From Dipteronia dyeriana (Eukaryota > Streptophyta > Magnoliopsida > Sapindales > Sapindaceae): a DNA stretch of 64,000 nt. Below the pieces are notes generated by a model that saw nothing but the letters and a program-made list of their open reading frames with translations, had not been told where the DNA came from and did no database searches. A program made the translations under genes and the position numbers. The stretch lies in the NCBI GenBank assembly GCA_032871835.1, contig CM065297.1:93083052-93147051 (forward strand), read 5' to 3'. Below, piece by piece: positions 47,601 to 59,987 of the stretch. How positions within the stretch are numbered: the first letter of the stretch is position 1; every line of letters starts with the position of its first letter.

Positions 47601-50600
47601 CCCAGTTTCGTCTCTTATGTGTAGGATTTTAAAGTAAATTTTGTTTACAAATTTTCAATTCCCCTATTATACTAAGTAATTTGATGCTAAACGTAATGGC
47701 GAGGTTTATTTTTTCTTAATTTTTTACCTGTATTCTTGTTCAATATTCCTTTGTCTCCCTTAGTCTCTGCTTGCTTTAAGGATCAAGTTGTAATCAAAGT
47801 TGCAGGGAGAAAAGATGGTTATGGTTGCATGTGGATGGCGACACACCATATCTGTTTCCTCATCTGGTGGGTTATACACTTACGGATGGAGCAAATATGG
47901 TCAACTAGGGCTTGGAGACTTTGAGGATCACCTTGTTCCTCATAAGTTGGAAGCATTGCATGGCAGTTTTATTTCTCAGGTGATATCTTAGTCCTTCAAT
48001 GGCTACTGTAATTTGTTTTTCAGTATTTTATGTGCTAAAAGCTTACAACTTTACTGTCTAAATAGTAGCTTTGAGATCCGAATTCTCGTTTTGCGACATT
48101 ATTTCCTTCACTAGACTGGAACCAAATTGAGTATTATTGTCTATTTCTGTGACTCTGTCAAATATGTGTGATTATGGATTTCATTAGGCACATGGACAAG
48201 GGACTAAAAATAATATCCAATCTCTTGAAAGCACCAATCATGGAAAGCTCGAATTTTTTCTATGTTTTGTTATATCCCATGATATATCCCTTGCACCAAA
48301 CACACCCTTCGTAGTTACCAATTTGTGGATTGGGAATGAGAATATTTAACAGCTGCATATATCTAATCTGACTAATGTCTCCGAGGGAAGTCCAAGGACC
48401 TTGGGTACACTGTATGTTACAATTATGCATTATTCAGACTTGAATATTAGCAAAGTTCATTTATCTTACTGTTGGAGAGTTCTTATCATACACTGTATGG
48501 ATGTTCAAATCAAAGCAAGTGGTCAATATTCTTGGACTATGATGTTATGGATATATTGCTGTTCTTTCAGTCAGATCCAGCTTTATTTGATTTTTACTTG
48601 AATTTTGCAGATATCAGGTGGTTGGAGACACACTATGGCCCTCACGTCCGATGGAAAACTTTATGGCTGGGGTTGGAATAAGGTTGTCATATCAGTTTCC
48701 TTTCTTTTCACCTTGAACGGATTTTGTATAAATCTGTCAAAAGTTGACTGTTCTGACTTCTGGTTGAAGTGGGTCCTAATTATTCTCTCTCACAGTTATT
48801 GGATACATGTAAAAAAAAAATGGATTTATTTGCCCTTTAAAAAAAAACAATAACAAAGAAATACCAAATAGTCTCATACTTTGTTATGTTATATTTATGA
48901 ACATGTTATGTACACACTTATACAGGCTACCCGTAAATTATATCAAATTTGCATTTTTGTTTTTTACTTTTTACTTTTCACATTCACATTCACTTTTCAA
49001 CTTTACGATTTCTTATTGTTTGGCTTTTTATATTCAGCTCTCTTTTCTGTTCACAGTTTGGACAGGTTGGAGTTGGTGACAACATTGATCAGTGCTCTCC
49101 TGCGCAAGTCAAATTTCCCAATGACCAGGCACATTCTTGTTACTGTAGCTCCCGAAATTGGTTATGATAGCCCATGACATTGATATTCAGTTCCGTAGGA
49201 TTTTCTTCTTTATACTTGTCTGACAGGGTTGTTATCTAAATTGATAATCACCATCTTTTCTGAATCTGAGTGTTATTTCAACTTTATTTTTTTGGCATTC
49301 TACAGAAAGTGGTGCAGATTTCATGTGGATGGAGACATACACTGGCTGTGACTGAACGGCAAAATGTGTTTTCATGGGGAAGAGGTACAAATGGACAACT
49401 TGGGCATGGGGAATCCTCTGACCGGTAATAGCAATTTTATCCAGTTAAATATACTGTATGTGTAGTATATTGCTTTTAGGTAATGTATGAATACATAAGA
49501 TATTTAGAGTTCTTTTAATTGTCCCCTCGGTTGCTCAATAATAATACTTTAAACTACCAAATGAAATGTAGACATGGCACGTTCAATATTTTTCCTCCAG
49601 ATATGGATTCTAGATTTATTACAGAAATAGAAAATCGAAGAATGAAGAAGTGATAAAAAAAAATCTAAACAAATTTGTCCAGAAACTGACTACTAAATAT
49701 TGCAGCTGCCTTAGTAAGTTCTCTTTACCATTTAGTGTGGTAAGGAATGATTGTTCCTAATGACAAATAGCAGGTAGCTAGTAGAAGTAAATAATTCCTT
49801 GATTCGGAGTTACAAAAAGATAAACAGATGAAGACAAGGAATACAAGTAATGAAGAGATAAATGAGTGCTATTTGCATGTTAGCTCAAGTGGTAACAAAT
49901 GGGGTATGATTAATGGAGGACAAATATAACTTGTAACAACCTCTTTCCGATTGCTAGTATGATAATATTTTTTTTTGGGTTTACGCCCACATGGTTTTGA
50001 TCTTGGGTTTCTTCCCCCCAAAAAAAAAAACATTAGTTTGAGAATTCTTGGGTGAAATTGGATTTTACTAATTTGTTTGGCCTAACAATCTTATAATGAC
50101 CCCCTTCCAATGATTAGTATGATATTATCAACTTTGAGCTTAGGCCTATATAGTTGTGTTCTTGCGTTTTCATCCAATCGGTTTTATACTAGTTTGAGTA
50201 GAGTCTTTATACTTTATATATAGCCTAATGACCCTAAGTATGTGAATGAGAATTTAACATCTTATCATATTCATCTTGGCATTTGTGTCTCAAGAGACTT
50301 GGGTCTTCAGTGTAGGTCCTCGCAATGTGTCTTTTTCAATTTGCATGTCATACTTTTGCTACTTTGCAAGAGTTTAGCCAAGTAAAGTTGGATATTAGTC
50401 AAGTTGAGGCATTAAGTTGGTAGAATGTGAGAACCTATGTAAGAGAATTCAGGCCTCAGGTCCTCTGCTCTTATGGCGATAGTTCTTGCAGCTTAATAAA
50501 GAAAAGTAGAAAAGTAGGCAGCAATTCCAGCATACGGTACCACCTAGATGAACTGTCAAACTTACAAATGTTGGGAGAGGGCCCAAACTAAAGTTTTAAG

Positions 50601-52241
50601 GCTCTTGAGATAGAAAGATCAAGATGGATGGGGTGATGGTGTATTTTAAAAACACATTGCTTTGTTAGAGAAGGCCAAAGGATCATATATGTAAAGACGC
50701 TTCCCTAACTAGTATGATGCCTTTTGGATGAAATCCGAGAGTAAAATCGTGCAGCCCTAAGTCCAAAAATGACAATATCATATCATTTCATAGGTTTGGA
50801 TCATTAAATATTGTATTAAAGATGAATATACCTCACAATGTTGGGCCAAACAAAAAAATTCAGAGACGTGTAGTCCTTAAGGGGGATATATTTAGAGGAT
50901 CTTAACCCTAAAAACTCGTGGGATATAAAAATCATGATCAATGGATGTATTAGAATTTCATATATCCTAGATAGAGAGGATCATTGGGCTATATATGTAG
51001 ATAGTTTTATCTTCCTAAACTAGTATGAGGCTTTTTGGGTGGAAGCATAAGAGAAAAATTGTGCAGACCTAATCCTAGAGTGGAAAATATCATATTAGTT
51101 ATTGAGAGTGAGTCGTTACATAACCAAATGAGAAGGAACTAAACAAAATGTAGGTGGCAACTCCATTTGTCTTCTTTACCCAACATGTTGTAATTGTTGT
51201 CCATTTAGACCTATGCTTTTATGCAAACTTAGATGCATTATTTGGTTTCCACTCTTAATCTAGGAAGCTCAGATTAAGAGCTAGAATAACAGTGGAAATG
51301 ATGCATTAGTGTACCGACTACAGACTACCGAACTGTTTGGTATGAAGTAGCATGTTGGTATAGTGAGTTAAAATCTAAGAAATCTGTCAGGGCCTATCAA
51401 CTTGTCTTGCAGAAATGAAATAGGAGTTCTACTGGCACAGTTTAAGTATATCCAAATCTAACCCATTCGTATGCATCTTAGGGCAGTGGTAGGCCTTGAA
51501 CAAATCCAATTAGTATACCTTCTATTATTTGCATTTGATAGTCAGATTTATAATTTAAATAAAAAATTCTACTTGTTGCTTTGTTTAAAGAATAAAGTTA
51601 TTTGAACTAAAGACCAGGAGCTGTCGGTTATTGTTCATATTTCCATATTATTAATGTCCTAAACTGATGAATTTTATTTCATGCTCAAAGGAATATTCCA
51701 AAGATTATAGAGCCATTGAGTCGTGATGGATCAAGTGGGCAACAGATAGAATCCTCAAAGTTTGATCCATCTTCAGGTGTTGTATCATACTCGATACCCA
51801 TGAACTGTCTGTTTCTCTCACTGTTGTTTTTAAACTGGTTTTATATAATTTTTTTATGTTCATTATTCTTGGATTTTCCTTGGACAGGGAAAACCTGGGT
51901 TTCACCATCAGAGAGATATGCAGTTGTTCCTGATGATAATGTAAGTGGTTGCTTCTTGAAACCTCCTAGATCGGATGAGAAACTTGTATTATTGTTGATG
52001 ATATCTTGAATATATGAACTGCTAAGGTTTACTGCATTGTTGTTTTTGTTGCCTCTTCCCTCCAAAAGAACACATATGACGAGATTGATGTAAGGCTTAG
52101 TAAATAATGAATGACTGAATTTCATGATAGTAAGCATTGAGTATGTTTTTGCAGGGTCCGGGGCAAACAAATGTTCCAGTGAAGGGTAGTGGGAGTGATG
52201 TAAGTGTACCGGAGAGTGATGTCAAAAGGGTACGGATTTGA
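44605..52241 (+). CDS. UVR8: UV-B photoreceptor UVR8 (RCC1-repeat protein)
   Basis: Homodimeric UV-B receptor; after light-induced monomerisation it binds COP1 and drives photomorphogenic and UV-protective gene expression. Exons by my splicing: 44605-44704, 45026-45212, 45478-45624, 46395-46476, 47090-47245, 47806-47979, 48611-48682, 49057-49128, 49306-49424, 51691-51776, 51888-51940, 52155-52241; 444 codons, close to the known ~440. The seven-blade RCC1 propeller is complete. Tryptophans of the GWRHT motifs fall at 235, 287 and 339, matching Arabidopsis W233/W285/W337 with a +2 offset. Salt-bridge residues D98, D109, R288 and R340 are kept. The COP1-binding VP pair is V412-P413, and the end VKRVRI is typical. 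All introns are GT-AG except intron 8 (GC-AG). The gene looks functional. Confidence 0.97.
49425..51690. repeat. UVR8 intron 9, filled with degenerate inverted and direct repeats
   Basis: A 2.27-kb intron. A phrase family (ATTAGTATGATATTATCAAC, TTTGAGCTTAGGCC) occurs in plus orientation near 49,945 and 50,110. It occurs inverted near 50,700-50,800 and 51,015-51,110 (ACTAGTATGAGGCTTTTTGG, CAATATCATATC). It resembles a widespread dicot short repeat carrying GATATTGTCCACTTTGAGC. At 49,878 TTAGCTCAAGTGGTAAC looks like a Pol III A box of a SINE. No exon is hidden here that I can see. Confidence 0.65.
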
Positions 52242-52550
52242 TAGTTCATACTTCCAGGTAATGGGAATAAGTAGTCCTAGGGGCCTTTGAGCTTCCAGCA
52301 TCGGTATATCTGTACCAACCAAGCAATGCCGTTACTGGCATGTTTTTGGTATCCACATAACATGTGATAGTAACACTTCGTGGTAAAACGATGAATTAAA
52401 TTTGTCTCTGTGACGCGAGAATAACCTTTTAACCAAGTCAGCGAATTATTCCAATGTTATTGTTTACTGTGTTTTGTCGTCCCCTAATTTTTGTATGTGT
52501 TGTATCTTACTGTTGTTGGCATTATAGCTTTGCTACTTATACACTCTGCC

Positions 52551-52568
52551 GAGTGACACGTGTCACTC
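52551..52568. promoter_or_regulatory. Perfect 18-bp palindrome with G-box core
   Basis: GAGTGACACGTGTCACTC is a perfect palindrome centred on CACGTG (52,557-52,562), about 310 bp after the UVR8 stop codon. G-boxes bind bZIP/bHLH factors in plants. Whether this one is used is unknown. Confidence 0.5.
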
Positions 52569-52604
52569 GTGTGTCCACTGCTTAGGTTATATTACAAAAC
52601 CGAC

Positions 52605-52770
52605 ATTTATGAAAGAGTAATGTCGGGCATTATAATCACTATCACAACTCATCTGGTAGTTGAATTGTCAATTGGTGAGTGAAGATATGGATCCACCAAT
52701 TGATACCTTAGCTATCAGCTTGCCGTGTGATAGAAAAGTTGTGATGTATGACGTTACTTTTAATAAAAGC
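52605..52770. repeat. Imperfect foldback in the UVR8 3' flank
   Basis: AAGAGTAATGTCGG and ATCACAACTC at the left pair with AGTTGTGATG and ACGTTACTTTT at the right. In the centre TCAATTGGTG pairs with CACCAATTGA (52,669-52,706). It resembles a small MITE. Confidence 0.5.
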
Positions 52771-53660
52771 TCACTCCTTAGCATTTACTTATTTAAATGT
52801 CACCCAAATGGATGTCCATTTGGGAAGTGGTGATTGGTACACTGCCTATTCCAGCTGGAGTACCAGGCACTCAAGAAGTAATAAAGTTGTGGTTTTGGTT
52901 TTGAATGAATTTGGATGTTTTGCAATCTGACTTTTAAGCTAATCACACTTTTGTATATATACCATTGAGCTCTCATCTTAAACTTAACCAAAAAAATTAA
53001 ATAAAAAATTAAGCAGTTTTGGTGACGCCAAAGAATTGATACATCATCAACCAATATCAGAAGGTTTCTAGGACCCAATGGTAGATGCATAGCTATAAGT
53101 ATAGGATCAATAGTTGACGTTGCATCCAATCTGTTCATGAGTATTCAGACTGTCTTATGCATATTCGAAACTAGAACTCTTTACATTATGATCTTCCTCA
53201 TTTGGGTGCCTTTGATTTACCAATTACACTTCACTCTGGGGTTGTAAGCTGCCATCTTAGTAGTACATCCACTTTTGGCCTGTTTAATTTCATGATATAT
53301 CTAATAAAACTTGTGTTTTCACAAACTCATCTCCAGTAACGGGTGGGCTGAAAAGGAAAGTACATGCAACAAACTATTATGTACTATATTAGGCATTGAT
53401 ATATAATTACATGGAGCTTGAAAATTTTATTTGGAGGGCAATGTAGTATGAAAAATGTGTTTGGTTGGGCTTTTTGAAAAATTTCCATTTGTAAAAGTTC
53501 TGTTCATAGGAGATCTATTATAAACAGAGCTTTTGAGATAAAAAGTTATAATTTTTTGATTGGTAGATTTTTTTTTATAAATAAAATCTATTTGGAGAAG
53601 CTTCTCTCTATGAGTTTATGTTTAATAGAGGTTTAAAATTTACTATTCTCTACTGAAATT
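52771..53660. other. Intergenic, nothing recognised
   Basis: No gene. Short frames on both strands (for example 53,138-52,800) show no family features. Confidence 0.5.
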
Positions 53661-53663
53661 AAG

Positions 53664-53886
53664 GGGGTGTATTCAATTATAATTTCAAATGACTCAACTT
53701 TTTTAAATGGATGACTTTTACCAAATTCATAGACTTTTATATACTTTTATAGATTTTATATAATTATGAAATACTTTTATAGATTTTCATTTTAAAAGGT
53801 TTTTATAGAACTCCATTTTAAAGACTTTTATAGATGTTTTTAGACCTTTATTGATTTTTAAATATAATATATACTTTGTTTTAGTT

Positions 53887-53924
<38 letters not shown>

Positions 53925-55562
53925 CTCTTATGTCAATAAAAATATATATTTTTTAAAAGAACAAAAGAAACATCGTTAATTAAACTTGATAAAAGTATTC
54001 ATGCATATATATATGTTATTTTAAAATTTTTGTTTATTTTTTTATTATATTTTACATTATAAAGACATTATGTACCTTTTTTTTAATAATAAATCAAAAT
54101 ATTATAAATTTTCTTTTAGAATAAATGTAGCAAACCGACAATAATATTAATATTTATGTCTCTACTAAAGTATGATAATAAGTATAAAAATCTATCTAAA
54201 ATTAATTTAAATTACTAAGATAAAACATAAAAACCGTATCTAGTTGTTGAACATGACTCATGTTAAAAAGCGGGTAGTAATGTTCATACGTGACTTTACT
54301 TTGATTATAATAATATATTTATACGGTGTTGAGTAATTGTTTATGTATTTTATTATTTTTAAGGGGTATTATCATTTTAGTCCATAAATATTAGAGAAAC
54401 ATCAATTTTATAAGCATGTTTGCTTTTTTACAACTCATGATCCTTTACTAATATATCAAATAGGTCCCTCTGTTAGTTGACCGTTAGTCAAATTTAACAG
54501 TTCAAGGGGTATTTTAGTCTTTAAACCATAAAATAGAAAATAATTGCCATGTGTCAATAAAAAATATATTTTAAAGAATAAACAAAAGAACAATTAAAAT
54601 TTTTTAAGGAAAAGGAAAATAAATACAAAATAAAAACCAGAAACCAACAAAAAAAATTTAATATAACACATGAATGTGGAGACTAAATTAACACGAATAT
54701 TCACCCACACCCAGAAAAGAGAAATAAAAATTTTGGGAAACAAAGAGTCGTGGAGATCTGGTTCTTTCCATTAAAGAGATTGGTTCCTAGATCCCTATAA
54801 AATTTGAGGAGATCTTAAAATAAATATATTTTTTTTTTAAAGAAACAGAATCAAAGATTTATGGTTCTCTCCATTAAAGGAAATTGGTTCCTAGATCCCT
54901 CCAAAATTGGAGTAGATATGGAAATAAGATGTTTTTTTTTCTTCCTCTAAAAGATTTCTTCAAAAATCTTGTTCCCAAATTTCTTATAGAGGACAAGAAT
55001 TCTTCAGAAAAAAAAAAGTTTTCCTTTGAAAGCTTTCTTCGAAAATCTGGAAGCAAGATTTTTTATTTTTATTGTTAACAATAAATAAGAATTCTTTTAT
55101 TTATTCTTCGACGTTTTTTAGGTTAGATTTTCGTTTGATTTGTTAACAATAAATAAGAATATATTCGTTTGATTTGTTTCGGTGTTGTTTAGTTGCTTTG
55201 AAAATAGAGGTAAAAAAAAAATCTATCGTACTTGATTGCATAACCGACAAAGAGTAGTTTTATATTTTTTTTTGTTTTTTGGTTTTTTGTTATAGATCAT
55301 TAATGTTTGTTTGTTTTTTTATTCATTTTATTTTATTTGTGAAATTTATTAAGAATAAATGTGTTTGTATTTGAAAATTGAACATATGTTAGGGTTGATA
55401 GTTGAACACCTCAAAACTTTTATAGAGTCTTTAAAAGTTTAAAAGTCCATAATGAATACATCCAAACTTTTTAATTTCATAAAAGTCATTAAAAGTCTTT
55501 TAAAATCCTAAACACTTCCTCTAAAATAGACAATCTTAAAAATCCAATCAAACAGACTCTAA
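53664..55562. mobile_element. Foldback element with AAAAGTC/GACTTTT-rich arms, with another element's left end inside
   Basis: Left GGGGGTGTATTCAATTATAA followed by repeated ACTTTTATAGA phrases. Right side repeated AAAAGTCTTTTAAAATC phrases ending CCAATCAAACAGACTC. This is a known style of plant MITE with short-motif-rich arms. Inside, from 54,362, lies a left end similar to the 39,213 element (GGGGTATTATCATTTTAGTC). A TA tract is at 53,890-53,921. Confidence 0.55.
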
Positions 55563-56195
55563 AAAACTCAAATTGATATATGTAGAGATTTTGAGACAGT
55601 AAAAAACCAACTAAATAAATACAAAATGTACCTTGTCTTCAATACTACACAACTTAAAAATTTAATTTTAAAATTGTTCTGAATGATATAGCAAGACCAG
55701 CGCTAACTACATAAATTATGTGATAAGGTGGGAACTCCTAAGAAAATTCATAATTTTTGACTAATTACATATATGCACAACCATCGGGTATTTGGAGGTA
55801 GAATCCACATGTAAGATTCCCGTAGTAGTAACCCCATTTGTAGGTATGGTCTTGGAATAGCCTTTGATCATTTAATTAAGCCTTTTGAATTTTGATGAAT
55901 CCCTTTCCTTGAGATTTGCCACAAGATCCCACCATGCACATGTGCATGATTTAATCTTTCTTTTCTCATGTTTGGATTGAAACACGTGTGTTTAGGGAAA
56001 AGCACTTTCGGTGGTGTTCAGTGTTCGCTGAAGAATATTTGCATGTTGCAAATTAAATTTAATTGGATACTACTCATCAAAATCTTTTCTTTTTCTTTCC
56101 TTTTCTCATTTTTCCAATTGTTGAAGATTATGCTATTCATGAATGAATCTTGGATTAAATTTGAAATTATGTTTTCTTAATGATAATTAATTATA
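55563..56195. other. Intergenic, nothing recognised
   Basis: No gene or repeat supported. The 70-codon frame at 55,968 has no recognisable features. Confidence 0.5.
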
Positions 56196-56214
56196 TATAT
56201 TTTTTAAATATCAC

Positions 56215-56330
56215 TGTTTGATGTGACTTGGTACTATAAATGGCGTTCATTCAATATGATAATATTCCTGGTTCGAGCCGTATTAGTTTAAGATAAATAA
56301 TTAATGCACATCATGTGAAAATTAGAAAAA
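56215..56330 (+). repeat. tRNA-derived SINE remnant
   Basis: TGTGACTTGGTACTATAAAT is in A-box position, and CCTGGTTCGAGCCGTATTAG is a good B box about 35 bases later. The sequence between does not fold as a tRNA. Confidence 0.45.
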
Positions 56331-56414
56331 TAAAAATTGCAGTGGAGGCATATGACAAAATTTTAACTTGTATTTATAGTAAAAATAAGAATAATTAACA
56401 TCTGTAATCCATTA

Positions 56415-57062
56415 ATTATAGGTTCTGTTTGATTTTTCCACTTAATACTTAATGTGCTTCATTAAGTTATTTTATTTGTTTTTTAATTGATAAAATCACT
56501 TAAAGAATCCTTAAAACTACTTGTTTAGAGAAGTGAAAAGTGAAAACTATCCTCATCAATCTAACTAATTTTCAATTTTATCTTCTATCAAACTGCTATT
56601 CATGTTAATAATTTTTTTCTTCTCACCATAAACAATTGTTGCATCTTAAAACCTAATTACTTCAAAACTCAAATAATTAGAGACTGGTTTTCATACCATA
56701 TTTCGACTTTCGGTAATGATTTTTTTTCTCATAATTTGATAATTAGTTTTATTTAGAGTTTGATGCTTCTAAATAATATTATTAATATAAATTTAAAATA
56801 TTATTAACAACTAAATAATTTTGTTTTAAAATCATTAAATTAGTGATTATAGTTATCGTTAATATATTAAAATGTAAATATATAATAAATAGCTAGAAGA
56901 CTATAGATATTAAAGTATTAATTTTCAGATATTTATAATTTTAAAAAACAAACAGCTTATCACTTACATTTCGTTTTCAGTGAAAAAAAACAAACATGTT
57001 TTTCAGTTTTCAGTATTCAGTAACTATTCAATCTTCAATGATATACCAAACGGGACCTTAAC
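56415..57062. mobile_element. MITE-like foldback
   Basis: The right end, inverted, reads TAAGGTCCCGTTTGGTATAT and pairs loosely with the left TATAGGTTCTGTTTGATTTT. TTACTGAATACTGAAAACTG-type phrases occur near both ends. Arms are strongly diverged. Confidence 0.4.
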
Positions 57063-57780
57063 TTTTTTTTTTCTTTTGAAAAAGCATCTCTCTTAATTTA
57101 TTCTGCAGTGTCAGCACAAATTCTATGTTTCTTAGTACCGATACATGTATTAGTGAAAGAGATCATCATCATACATATACCCCAATCATAGACTCATCAA
57201 TAAATTCATACCCAAAAATTTTAATTTTATTTTTCTTTCAATTATGTTGTTGTTCATCTAGCAAATCTATAATTCAGTCCGCGTAATAGGAGAAGGCAAG
57301 TGTCCAGTACACAAAAGTTGTTCCACTTGCACCAACCATGTCTCGTACCAAGGAAAACAAGAAAAACAACAGTACTTGTTCATATCAATGTCAACTGGTA
57401 GAGAATATTATTAATATTACATTGGGAGAAAATAAAAAATAGTCTCAAAATATTAGAATTTTATTTTTAACAAAGTAGTTTTTAGTTTACCGATTAATAA
57501 CCCTCCCAAAACTCTCTTTCCTCCATTCTCTCGGCTCTCTTTTCTTCCTCTACTCCCTCATCTCCCACCTCCATCGAAGGCAGCGCCGCCCCGCGAAGGC
57601 GCCCAAGCAATGCCCCACATGGGAAGCGCACGTCTAGGCACGTCAACAGCACTGTCGGGGTAGGCTATTTGTTTCGGAAGGAAGAAAAAAAATTAACGTG
57701 AATCGACAGATAAATTATCGAAAGTTAAAAACATTACTTGGGAAGGGCAATTTCAGTAAATTCAGTTCTTAAAAAATGTT
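57063..57780. other. Intergenic with a short CG-rich island (57500-57660)
   Basis: The island CTCTCGGCTCTCTTTTCTTC, then GGCAGCGCCGCCCCGCGAAG, stands out in the AT-rich surroundings. It has no frame longer than about 60 codons and no motif I recognise. It could be a captured gene fragment or part of a decayed element. Confidence 0.4.
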
Positions 57781-58640
57781 AAGATCCCATTCTGTAGCTG
57801 TTTTTCAATCCGTTTTCGTTTTTATTTTTCAAAAACGATTTCGAAAACTCGTTCGTTAACCGTTATTTATTTTATTTTCGAAAAAAAAAATGAAAAACAA
57901 AACCAGTGTTAAAAGTGAAAGATTTGAAAAACATAAAATACTTGTTTTTTGTTTTTCATTTTTTTTTTCACTTTTTTATATAAAAAAATCATTTTTAAAA
58001 ACTATTAATTGTACTGTTATACGTTAGATATGGCTAGGATAAGACGGAACAAAATTTTCAAATGACCAAAGTACCCCTCTTATATATATATATTCCATAA
58101 TAATTTATTTCTAACTATAACTAAAAACATTCATACAATAATATTTATATATACATTATAATATTATATATTTTCAACTATAATAAATTATTATATATTT
58201 TCAACTATAATAAATTATGATTATATAAAATATTATATATATATATATATATATATTTTATTTATAATTTAAAAGTTTAGTTTTGATTAATTCATTTTTT
58301 GATATGTTTTTTTTGAATTAATTTTTGATGTGTTACTTTTGTTTAATTTAAAAATTACAATACAAAAATTATATTGGTTAATTATGTAATTAATTTGTTT
58401 ATAGTTGTAATAATATTAAACAAAATGCCAAATTTGATGTTTCAATTTTGGATAGTTTTCGGTTAATCTACCAGACGCATTTTTTACTTTTCCGTTTTTA
58501 TTTTTAAAATACAGCTTTCAGTATATGCTATCAGATGCGTTTTCGGAATTCGAAACTGAAACCAAAAACACTGTTTTCATTTTCATTTTTATTTTTAAAA
58601 AGCAACAATTGAAAAACGTTTACAGGACGGGTCCTAAGAT
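57781..58640. mobile_element. Terminal-inverted-repeat MITE, ~850 bp
   Basis: Left CCCATTCTGTAGCTGTTTTT and right (inverted) CCCGTCCTGTAAACGTTTTT form the termini. Both are followed by TTTTCGTTTTTATTTTTCAA-like blocks, which recur near the right end. TAAGAT at both edges (57,780-57,785 and 58,635-58,640) may be a target duplication. The middle is TA-rich. Confidence 0.65.
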
Positions 58641-58832
58641 TTCACGTTCCCAAGATTTTATGTTTTTTCCAAGACGTCATGTTTTTTCAAGTTATTGAAA
58701 CTCCCTCCTAGAGTATGTTTCGCCATTCGATAATTTTCTCCTACAAACAATTAAAAGCAAGGTTATTTTCTCATACAAACAATTAAAATCAAGGTATCCA
58801 AAAGACATCCCTTAGCTTAATTAAAAGAGTAT

Positions 58833-59124
58833 GTGTATTTTTTTACCTCTAACAGTTCCCTAAATGACTTCCTTATTTGTGTTCAATAGCAATTCACTTC
58901 CTTAATTAAGGAGTGTTTTCAGAACCCCTTAAAGTGGGCTCCAACAATTTAATGTTATTTTATTTCTTTGAAAACTTCGTGTATTTTTTTACCTCTAACA
59001 GTTCCCTAAATGACTTCCTTATTTGTGTTCAATAGCAATTCACTTCCTTAATTAAAGAGTGTTTTCAGAACCCCTTAAAGTGGGCTCCAACAATTTAATG
59101 TTATTTTATTTCTTTGAAAACTTC
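58833..59124. repeat. Near-perfect 146-bp tandem duplication
   Basis: Copy 1 is 58,833-58,978 and copy 2 is 58,979-59,124. By eye they differ at one base (AATTAAGGAG against AATTAAAGAG), so the duplication is recent. Non-coding. Confidence 0.95.
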
Positions 59125-59987
59125 TATGTATTTGGTTTATCTAATATCTATTAAAGACAATATATAACATTTAAATAATAATAAAAAATTATTACACGAG
59201 TCATTTAAGGGAGTATTGTTGGAACACATACTTCCTTAATAGTCCCTTGTAATAATATACACCCTTAAATAGTCTCTTATAATAATATACACTCTTAAAT
59301 GAAGGAGTCTCCAAGGGAGACTATCGGAGATGCTATTAAATGGTTGTTTCAGTTTTTTTTTTTTTTTTTAAATGTCATGATTTCAAGTTTTTTATTTTTT
59401 AAAATAATTGTTATAGGATATTTTCGTAATTTAAGAATATAGACTAAAATAAATTTTACAATGCAGCTATTAAGAGTTGAAACGTTGAATGTGATTAAAA
59501 CAAATTTTAAATATCATATGTGGTTATTTTTGACCATTTTCAGTATTTTCTTTTTGGAGTATTACAATGAATTCTCACATCGAAATGAGTCGGGGTTTTG
59601 ACGGGACTTATCGAAATCAAACACTACATGTACGGTCCGAATACCTATACATATTTATAAAATGTGTATGGTGAAATTCGAATTTACCACCACTAGAGAT
59701 TTGAGATTGTTATTTTATTGTACTGAATTACTGATTCCCATTTTTATAATAAAGTTGTGTTATTGATAGAGAATTGAGAAGAAATGGAGATTCATGATAT
59801 ATTGCATAATTTACATATTTTCCTCTCATTAAATCTGAAACAGCAACTGTTAATTAAAATTTAAAACACAAGAAAACCAACATAAAAAAACAAATGAACC
59901 ACACCAAATTAACACCACCCACTTGAGGGTCTCTTTTTTTCCTTAGAATATGTTGATGAATGATCAGTAGGTTGGTTTGAATGGCTT
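59125..59987. other. Intergenic and 3' flank of the amino acid permease gene
   Basis: AT-rich; no gene. TATTAAAGACAATATATAAC and repeated TAATAATATACACCCTTAAAT/CTCTTAAAT phrases (59,250-59,300) are seen. The part next to 59,987 is the permease 3' UTR on the minus strand. Confidence 0.5.

Noticed and set aside
48881..49177. 98-codon plus-strand frame covering UVR8 exon 8
   Set aside because: Exon 8 is read in a different frame that continues the RCC1 repeats; this frame runs mostly through intron.
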